From assembly GCA_938020565.1 (NCBI GenBank), contig CALIHP010000006.1:1-19943 (forward strand): a stretch of DNA of 19,943 nucleotides, read 5' to 3'. Below the pieces are notes generated by a model that was given only the letters and a program-made list of their open reading frames with translations, had not been told where the DNA came from and searched no databases. Below, piece after piece: positions 14,552 through 19,943 of the stretch; positions within the stretch are counted from its first letter, which is position 1; each line of letters opens with the position of its first letter. The position numbers and the translations under genes are program-made. Origin of the DNA: an uncultured Anaerolineaceae bacterium (GTDB lineage: Bacteria; Chloroflexota; Anaerolineae; Anaerolineales; Anaerolineaceae).

Positions 14552-15432
14552 GATTGATCCTCCGCGCCATAAGCAGCCGCGCACAGCGCACGCTCAGCCA
14601 GAGCAGCCAAAGCTGGCTCTTTATATGCAGAAGACCATCTTCTGCCATTCTCCTCCAGCATTTGCTCGGAGACCTGAATTGCCGTCTCGCTGATCAGGGC
14701 TCTGGACGGCTTCTGCCCGCAAAGCAATCGTTCCGCCCGCGAATAGCGTTTCACACGTCTCCCGACACAGCCAGGAACAATCATGGCGTTTTGTATACTG
14801 CCGTCCCGTTGAAAATCAAGAACCACAGCCACGGAAAGCCTCGATATGGCGAGAGCCCGCCTTCTCCCCAGCTTCACAAAGGACGATCTTTCGCTCGGCA
14901 ATAATTTCCGGACTTCAACCGCTTTGACAAACTCCCCGGCCTCAAGCCTCGGGACACCCATATCATCGTAAAAATCAGAAAGGCGCACCCTTCGCTCACC
15001 CTGATACCCATGAATCAGCAGCTCCGCGTCCCCGGCCAGCAAAGGAGGCAGAGGATCGGATGCCGGCGATGCATTACAGATAGCTCCGCCAACAGTTCCC
15101 ATATTCCTGATCTGAGGGGAACCTACAGATGCGCAGGCCTTTGACAAAAAAGAGAAATGCTGACGAACAAGGGAAGAACGCTCAATCATCGTATGCGTAC
15201 ATAAAGCGCCTATCCTCAAGGCATAGCCAACATCCTCAATTCGAGACAATTCCTCCTGGAAAGGATGCAGATCGATAACGGCCTCCAGCTCATCCCACCG
15301 CCCGCTTTTTTCATGCAGCTGAACCAGAAGATCCGTCCCGCCGGCGAGGATACAGGCATGTGGATGATGAACCAGCAGCATTCGGCTGACCTCTTCCAAA
15401 TTTTGAGCTTTGATAAAAGTAAAATCTTTCAT
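14548..15432 (-). CDS. xdhB: FAD-binding subunit of the molybdenum hydroxylase (xanthine dehydrogenase family)
   Basis: A 294-residue FAD subunit (CoxM/XdhB/YgfM type) that takes electrons from the 2Fe-2S subunit and hands them to NAD or another carrier. FAD-binding motifs are AGGTDLLVQ (30-38) and the strongly conserved SPQIRNMGTVGGAICNASPA region (105-124), followed by SDPLPPLLAGDAEL. The C-terminal CO-dehydrogenase flavoprotein domain is complete. The ribosome binding site is weak (AGGCC), but the start lies 12 bases after the Mo-subunit stop, which suggests coupling. In the E. coli ygeY-xdhD region the equivalent is YgfM. Identity to the subunit type is certain. Confidence 0.94.
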   Translation of the reverse strand: MKDFTFIKAQNLEEVSRMLLVHHPHACILAGGTDLLVQLHEKSGRWDELEAVIDLHPFQEELSRIEDVGYALRIGALCTHTMIERSSLVRQHFSFLSKACASVGSPQIRNMGTVGGAICNASPASDPLPPLLAGDAELLIHGYQGERRVRLSDFYDDMGVPRLEAGEFVKAVEVRKLLPSERSSFVKLGRRRALAISRLSVAVVLDFQRDGSIQNAMIVPGCVGRRVKRYSRAERLLCGQKPSRALISETAIQVSEQMLEENGRRWSSAYKEPALAALAERALCAAAYGAEDQS

Positions 15433-15444
15433 TCTGGCCTGAGA

Positions 15445-17811
15445 TTATTTAATGGGTTTCCTCAATTTCCGTCCTAACAGAATCGTCTCCAGATCACATG
15501 GATTCTCTCTGACACGGCGGCCGGTAGCGTTGTAAACCGCATTGGCAATTGCCGCGGCGACCCCCTCCGTTGCTGGTTCGCCAACGCTCTTAGCCCCATA
15601 AGCACCGCTCGGATCCTCGCACTCAAAAATATTAACCTTCATTTCCGGAATATCAATCGCGGTAGGGATCAGATAAGCATCGAGATTTTTAGCTGTAACC
15701 TTTCCGCGATCCAGCGTCACCTCTTCCATAACGCCATAGCCCTGCCCCATTACAATACCGCCAAAAACCTGTCCTTGGATTAATGCCGGGTTGATAGCCG
15801 TGCCAACATCGTGACTGGACGTTACCTTTTGAACGTCGACGTACCCCGTCCGCATATCCACTTCAACTTCAGCGACAATACAACCGTAAGCAAACGTCGG
15901 AAAAGCTTTCCCCTGTCCGGTCTCATGGTCCTGAGGCATGTCGTCGGGCTGATACCAACTATAAACCGAAAGCTGACGCCCTGCCCAAAGACAAGGGATC
16001 GTCACCTCCTGAATATCAAATTTAACGGACGGATATCGCGTAAAATAAAACATACTGTTTTGCAGTTCGATATCATCAGCTGTAAAATCCTGATAAGTCA
16101 GCGAGCAATGGGGAAGCCCTGTTTTCTCCTCGATTTTTCTTAAGGACAGGAGCTTCATGTCGTATGCATGACGGATCAGGAGTTTTTTCATCTCCTGCCC
16201 CGCGCGTTTAACGGACTGAGAACCCATGACTGTACCGCGAGAGGCGACGGTCATGCCGCAATCCGGAATAGCATGGCTGTCAACTCCGTAAAAAGAAATA
16301 CTATCAAATTTCAATCCAGACGCTTCCGCCGCAATTTGAGCGAATGCGGTTTTTAATCCCTGTCCATTTTCCGCCAGCCCTGAATTGATCGTTGCGGAGC
16401 CGTCCTCATTAACGATGAAAAAACAGCCGCCTGCGTCGGGCGATTCTCCGCCAAGACCACAGCCCCGGTGAGTAATCGCCATTCCGATTCCTTTTTTATA
16501 GTCAGCGTCCGCCTCCTGCCGCAGGTAAGCATCGCGTTTCTTCCGATAATCCGTCTGACGCAGCGTATAATCCATCACTTCCTGCAAAATAACATGATGA
16601 ACCTGATCATTCGTTGCAGTAAAAGATCCGTCCTTCAGGCAGTTGATCCGCCTGAGTTCCTCCTCCGGCATGTCAAGTTCCTCGGCCAGCTCATCGATCA
16701 GCTGCTCCTGAGCAAAAATAAGCGAAGGAGAGCTGTACCCACGCATCGCTCCAGAATGAATATTATTGGTAAATACGCCGAATGTATCCGTTTTTACATG
16801 TTCCACTTCATAAGGGCCAACCGAATGAACGTTCGCACGCCAGTTCATAAACTGCGTCTGATTATTGTAAGCCCCTGAATTATCAATTTGCTGACCTTCA
16901 AAAGCTACGATTCTCCCGCTTTTCTTCGCTCCAATTTTATATTTCAGGATAAAAGGATGTCTTTTTGCGCTTTCAAGCAGCGAATCCTCCCGACTGAAAA
17001 CCATTTTGACGGGCTTATTGGTCAGACGAGCCAGGTATGCAGCTCTCGCTGCGACCAGCCCGACCGCCTCCTCTTTACCGCCGAAAGACCCGCCCAGAAC
17101 GTCCTGAACCAGACGAACCTTGTTCAACGGTATTTGCAGGATATCCGCCACATATCGTCTGGTAAAGAAAGGATTCTGTGCAGACGCATGCACCGTCATG
17201 CATCCTTCATTTGCCTGATAATAAGCGACGGCCGCTTCCGGTTCCATATACGCATGCTCAACATATTGCGTACGATACTCACGTTCAAGAATAACATCCG
17301 CCTCCGCAAAGCCCTTCTCGACATTGCCTTTTCGGATATGAAAAACTGACTCGGAAAATATATTATCCTGATATTCCTCATGAACAAGAGGCGCGCCAGC
17401 TTCAAGCGCTTCTTCAACCGTAAAAACAGCTGGCAAAATCTCATAATCTACGCTGATCTTCTGCAGCGCAAGATCCACAATTTCCTGCGTATCCCCGGCT
17501 ACCATCGCTACACAGTCGCCGACATAGCGTACGCGCCCGGTCAAATACATATAGTTAGACCAGCTCTTACATTTGGGCAGATCTCGAAAAGTAACGACCG
17601 CCCTTACGCCGGGGATCCGCTCAGCGCGGCTCGTGTCAATCGACCTGACGCTTGCGCTGGGGAATGGACTCCTCAAAACGCCAGCATAAATCATATCCGG
17701 AAGATATACGTCCGCGGCATACACAGCCCGCCCGGTGACCTTTTCAACACCATCCTTTCTGGGCAGAGAACGGTTCAGAACCCGATATTTTTTATCTCCT
17801 AATAAGGGCAT
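15445..17811 (-). CDS. xdhA: Molybdenum cofactor-binding catalytic subunit, xanthine dehydrogenase family
   Basis: About 788 residues, the catalytic subunit that hydroxylates a purine or other N-heterocycle at the Mo centre. It shows the N-terminal hammerhead domain (GVEKVTGRAVYAADV, VLRSPFPSA), the GGSFGGKE loop that contacts the cofactor, AMRGYSSPS with the conserved Arg, and the late GAKSVGEP motif with the catalytic Glu at about 745. Length matches single-chain Mo subunits. An upstream TTG at 17826 would add five residues, but its GGAGG site is about 17 bases away. The ATG at 17811 has GGAG nine bases upstream and is chosen. Context (YgeY, SsnA, HyuA) suggests a purine substrate, possibly xanthine, hypoxanthine or urate in the reductive direction. 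Selenium dependence is possible in this setting but cannot be read from the sequence. Confidence 0.94.
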   Translation of the reverse strand: MPLLGDKKYRVLNRSLPRKDGVEKVTGRAVYAADVYLPDMIYAGVLRSPFPSASVRSIDTSRAERIPGVRAVVTFRDLPKCKSWSNYMYLTGRVRYVGDCVAMVAGDTQEIVDLALQKISVDYEILPAVFTVEEALEAGAPLVHEEYQDNIFSESVFHIRKGNVEKGFAEADVILEREYRTQYVEHAYMEPEAAVAYYQANEGCMTVHASAQNPFFTRRYVADILQIPLNKVRLVQDVLGGSFGGKEEAVGLVAARAAYLARLTNKPVKMVFSREDSLLESAKRHPFILKYKIGAKKSGRIVAFEGQQIDNSGAYNNQTQFMNWRANVHSVGPYEVEHVKTDTFGVFTNNIHSGAMRGYSSPSLIFAQEQLIDELAEELDMPEEELRRINCLKDGSFTATNDQVHHVILQEVMDYTLRQTDYRKKRDAYLRQEADADYKKGIGMAITHRGCGLGGESPDAGGCFFIVNEDGSATINSGLAENGQGLKTAFAQIAAEASGLKFDSISFYGVDSHAIPDCGMTVASRGTVMGSQSVKRAGQEMKKLLIRHAYDMKLLSLRKIEEKTGLPHCSLTYQDFTADDIELQNSMFYFTRYPSVKFDIQEVTIPCLWAGRQLSVYSWYQPDDMPQDHETGQGKAFPTFAYGCIVAEVEVDMRTGYVDVQKVTSSHDVGTAINPALIQGQVFGGIVMGQGYGVMEEVTLDRGKVTAKNLDAYLIPTAIDIPEMKVNIFECEDPSGAYGAKSVGEPATEGVAAAIANAVYNATGRRVRENPCDLETILLGRKLRKPIK

Positions 17812-17847
17812 GTTCTTCGTCTCCAAGTCATTGCGGCCTGATTCCTC

Positions 17848-19062
17848 CTATTGTTTACACTGCGCTGCCAGGAAAAGCGGGAAAGCGGAATAGAACTGAA
17901 TCGCCTTAAAAAGTTCGGGGAGAGGTATCTGATCATCTATCGTATGGCAAAGCGGTTCATCGCCAGCGCCAAAGCCGATCGCAGGAATTCCCATCCGCCC
18001 GCAAAGATGCGTCCCATTCGTGCAGAAATCCCATTTCGTAACAACCGGTTCTTTCTCAAACAAAGCTCGATAAGTCTGGACGCCTGCCTGTACGATCGGC
18101 GCATCCTCCTGCATTACCCAGGACGGAAAATAATCCGTACAATTAATTTCATATCCGGTGTAAGTCCTGACCACTTCGTTATCGATCTCAACTTTTATTC
18201 CATTAACCCCTTCGCAGAGAGAGCTGACCTCGTCAATCAATTCCTGCTCGGTTTCGCCGCAGGAGATGCGCCGGTCGCAGGTGATAACCGCCTCGCCTGG
18301 GATCGTGTTTAAGGAAGGAGCCTTGCACTCAACATTTGTAACTTCTATAGTCCCTTTACCTAAAAAAGCGTCATCGACAAAATCGTTATATTCATCGATT
18401 CTTTTAATAATTGGAAGCGCTTTGACCAGCGCGTTATCCCCGCGCCAGGCTGCCGACGCATGAGCGCATTTTCCCGGCACTGTGATGCGGATCAATGCCC
18501 TGCCTTTATGCCCGCGCATGATCCTTCCGTTACTCGCTTCCGCGACCAGGATATAGTCCGGTTTTATATCCGGATTCTCCTTCATCATTGCAGACACGCA
18601 GGAGCCTTCTACGTCCTCTTCTGAAATAGAGCCGGATATCCAGAGAGTAAAGACTTTATCCAGCGCCAACTTTTTTAAGACCCGCCCTGCATACGTAATT
18701 CCAATCAGGCAGCTCTTATCGTCTACGGCGCCCCGCCCATATAAAACCTGATTCTCAACCGTCGCTGAAAGCGGTGGGAACCGCCAGTCCTCCGGATTGC
18801 CCAAGTCGACAGTGTCAATATGCGCGTCATACAATACAACCGTTTTACCAGACCCGATTCTCCCGAGAACGTTTCCGACGGCGTCTACTCTCACCTCGTC
18901 AAAATCAAAATCGTGCATTTTCGCAGCAAGAAACCTGACCGCTTCACTCTCGTTATAGGTAACGCTTTCGATCTGAACCAGACTTTGAAGATCACGGACG
19001 ATCTCGTTTTCCCAATCTTTTACTTGTTTAACAATCGAAAACAAGTCTTCAGACATATTCAT
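17848..19062 (-). CDS. ygeY: M20-family metallohydrolase, YgeY-like
   Basis: A 404-residue M20 (ArgE/DapE/CPG2-type) zinc hydrolase, close in length and text to E. coli YgeY (for example YDAHIDTV, GRG followed by an Asp, the WxFxTNG-type segment and GIPxIGFG). Metal and catalytic residues are all present: His81 and Asp83, bridging Asp114, Glu148-Glu149, Glu175 and His373. The dimerisation domain sits in the middle (about 185-300). YgeY-type enzymes occur with selenium-linked molybdenum hydroxylases and in anaerobic purine/urate clusters, probably cleaving an amide or carbamoyl amino-acid intermediate. The exact reaction is not certain. The start ATG at 19062 has GAGGTGA upstream. The stop overlaps the GGAGG site before the Mo subunit, so the two genes are tightly packed. 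Confidence 0.9.
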   Translation of the reverse strand: MNMSEDLFSIVKQVKDWENEIVRDLQSLVQIESVTYNESEAVRFLAAKMHDFDFDEVRVDAVGNVLGRIGSGKTVVLYDAHIDTVDLGNPEDWRFPPLSATVENQVLYGRGAVDDKSCLIGITYAGRVLKKLALDKVFTLWISGSISEEDVEGSCVSAMMKENPDIKPDYILVAEASNGRIMRGHKGRALIRITVPGKCAHASAAWRGDNALVKALPIIKRIDEYNDFVDDAFLGKGTIEVTNVECKAPSLNTIPGEAVITCDRRISCGETEQELIDEVSSLCEGVNGIKVEIDNEVVRTYTGYEINCTDYFPSWVMQEDAPIVQAGVQTYRALFEKEPVVTKWDFCTNGTHLCGRMGIPAIGFGAGDEPLCHTIDDQIPLPELFKAIQFYSAFPLFLAAQCKQ

Positions 19063-19071
19063 AGTCTCACC

Positions 19072-19177
19072 TCATTTTGATAGTTGTTCCGCAACAGCAA
19101 ACGCCGAATCCGCCGAACCGCCGTTTTTAGTGCACATAGCTTCGCAAGTGTACCACATGCAAACTTTACAGCGGTCA
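19072..19177 (-). other. Possible frameshifted Cys-rich 3' extension of the flavoprotein gene
   Basis: Beyond the flavoprotein stop the frame shifted by one base stays open to a TGA at 19072, ten bases before the YgeY-like ATG. It encodes about 34 residues starting RCKVCMWYTCEAMC and ending SAFAVAEQLSK. There is no start codon with a ribosome binding site for it. The cysteine cluster, the helix-like ending and the neat fit against the next ribosome binding site look coding. A single +1 shift at the CTT-GAT-TGA end of the main frame would join the two. Either one extra base (mutation or assembly error) or recoding could explain this, or the tail may be chance. Confidence 0.4.
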
Positions 19178-19840
19178 ATCAAGCGCAGCCCTCGATTTGC
19201 TTTGCTGCAATACGGCCTCCTGCCCCAGAACACTGATAACGGCAGCTTTCGCAATCGTTTTAGCCAGCTGATGAAGCGTTTCCAACCCAACAAGATCTTC
19301 TCTTGCGCCCTGAGACTTTTTATCCTGACTCCATATACTGCCGCCCAGGTAGCAGCCGCCCCCACCGCCGGTTACAAGCATCCCATTCATTAAATAAAAA
19401 CTGAGCATCGGATACTTTGCCGTTTCCACTCCGCCATAACGAGTACCGCCTGTCGTGATGGCCGCGCCGACTTTATTTTCTAAAACACCCGAATGAACCA
19501 TGTAAATCGGCCGCATCCGATTCAAAACAGCAGCTAATTGCGCTGAAATATTCATGTCATAAACAGGAGAAGCCATAATCATCGCGTCAGCGGCAAGGAT
19601 TTTCTGTTCAATTTCCTGATGATCGTCTTGAATAACACACATGGAACGAGCCCGGAGGCAAGCGTCGCAATGAACGCAGGGACTGATTTTTTTACCGGAC
19701 ACTGTCCAGAAATCTACCGTAAAGACATCTGAAACCGACAAAATATCGTCCAAAACGGTTCTAAGAGCAAGTTCAGTCGCTCCGTCCCTGCGCGGACTTC
19801 CACAAATACCCAGTATCTTGATTTTTCTCATCTGCCCCAT
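19175..19840 (-). CDS. Iron-sulfur flavoprotein / NADPH-dependent FMN reductase family protein (possibly 3'-truncated)
   Basis: A 221-residue flavodoxin-like protein. FMN-phosphate motif GSPRRDGAT (14-22) is followed by a four-cysteine motif, Cys55, Cys58, Cys61 and Cys68 (CVHCDAC then MC), typical of iron-sulfur flavoproteins, and by SPVYDMNISAQL (flavin site). A Gly-rich segment near GGGGGCYLGGS follows. It should carry electrons between FMN, a 4Fe-4S cluster and a partner, plausibly for the reductive steps of the neighbouring pathway. Starts at 19840 and 19831 are both possible; neither has a well-placed site. It follows the ABC ATPase by 25 bases. The C-terminus ends abruptly (SKSRAALD), and a Cys-rich tail continues in another frame, so a frameshift is suspected. 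Confidence 0.85.
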   Translation of the reverse strand: MGQMRKIKILGICGSPRRDGATELALRTVLDDILSVSDVFTVDFWTVSGKKISPCVHCDACLRARSMCVIQDDHQEIEQKILAADAMIMASPVYDMNISAQLAAVLNRMRPIYMVHSGVLENKVGAAITTGGTRYGGVETAKYPMLSFYLMNGMLVTGGGGGCYLGGSIWSQDKKSQGAREDLVGLETLHQLAKTIAKAAVISVLGQEAVLQQSKSRAALD

Positions 19841-19865
19841 GCTCTCTTACAATAATAATGTTCGA

Positions 19866-19943
19866 TTATGCTCCTCTGCCTGCCATCCACAATCCGATTT
19901 GCTCGATATTCGCTTCTTTTGGGGTTGTTTCGGCGATCATCCT
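19866..19943 (-). CDS. C-terminal end of a simple sugar/nucleoside ABC transporter ATPase (partial, 5' end off the window)
   Basis: The frame is open from the right edge to a TAA at 19868-19866, giving the last 25 residues. The end KEANIEQIGLWMAGRG matches the characteristic tail of RbsA-like double ATPases of the sugar and purine-nucleoside ABC systems, which typically end in an (E)xIGLxMAG motif. In this setting a purine nucleoside importer (BmpA/NupOPQ type) is plausible, with permease genes expected elsewhere. Only the tail is visible, so both the family and the substrate need the upstream sequence. Confidence 0.65.
   Translation of the reverse strand, partial: RMIAETTPKEANIEQIGLWMAGRGA

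Overview
The window looks like catabolic accessory DNA from an anaerobic member of the Bacillota, probably gut-associated and Clostridia-like. The evidence is strong AGGAGG-type ribosome binding sites, several TTG starts, moderate GC content, an HPr carrying both His15 and the regulatory Ser46, and an oxygen-independent purine-type gene set. The genus cannot be named from this sequence. Every supported gene lies on the minus strand, so transcription runs from high to low coordinates. No gap exceeds 170 bases. I see no rRNA, tRNA, CRISPR array, insertion sequence or phage gene.

Region A (19943 to 8209) is a purine/urate-type catabolic cluster. In transcription order it holds: the last 25 codons of a sugar/nucleoside ABC transporter ATPase; an iron-sulfur flavoprotein that may be frameshifted at its 3' end; a YgeY-like M20 hydrolase; a three-subunit molybdenum hydroxylase of the xanthine dehydrogenase family (Mo subunit, FAD subunit, 2Fe-2S subunit); a dihydropyrimidine-dehydrogenase-like (PreA-like) flavoprotein with two 4Fe-4S motifs but no recognisable catalytic Cys loop; a HyuA-like dihydropyrimidinase/hydantoinase; an SsnA-like amidohydrolase; and a PucR-family regulator. 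The content parallels the Escherichia coli ygeY-hyuA-ygfK-ssnA-ygfM-xdhD region, which is linked to anaerobic purine and urate breakdown. The likely scheme is that the hydroxylase oxidises or interconverts purines, the PreA-like reductase works on a ring intermediate, and the amidohydrolases and the M20 enzyme open and trim the products. That order of steps is inference.

Region B (8208 to 1) starts at a good sigma-70 promoter (TTGACC, 17 bases, TATTAT) and encodes a self-contained sugar PTS operon. It holds a class I (DhnA/LsrF-like) aldolase, a zinc-dependent medium-chain dehydrogenase, mannose-family EIIA, EIIB, EIIC and EIID, and then dedicated HPr and enzyme I. A membrane-dipeptidase-like M19 peptidase follows, then the start of a second 2Fe-2S molybdenum-hydroxylase subunit that runs off the left edge. 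The operon can in principle take up and phosphorylate its substrate with its own phosphorelay, then oxidise or reduce it and cleave it by aldol chemistry. The substrate is not identifiable here.

The PucR gene sits at the junction and could control both halves. The points most worth a second look are the PreA-like protein without its catalytic loop, the possible frameshift in the flavoprotein, the dedicated phosphorelay beside a purine cluster, and the divergent phosphorylation motif of enzyme I.
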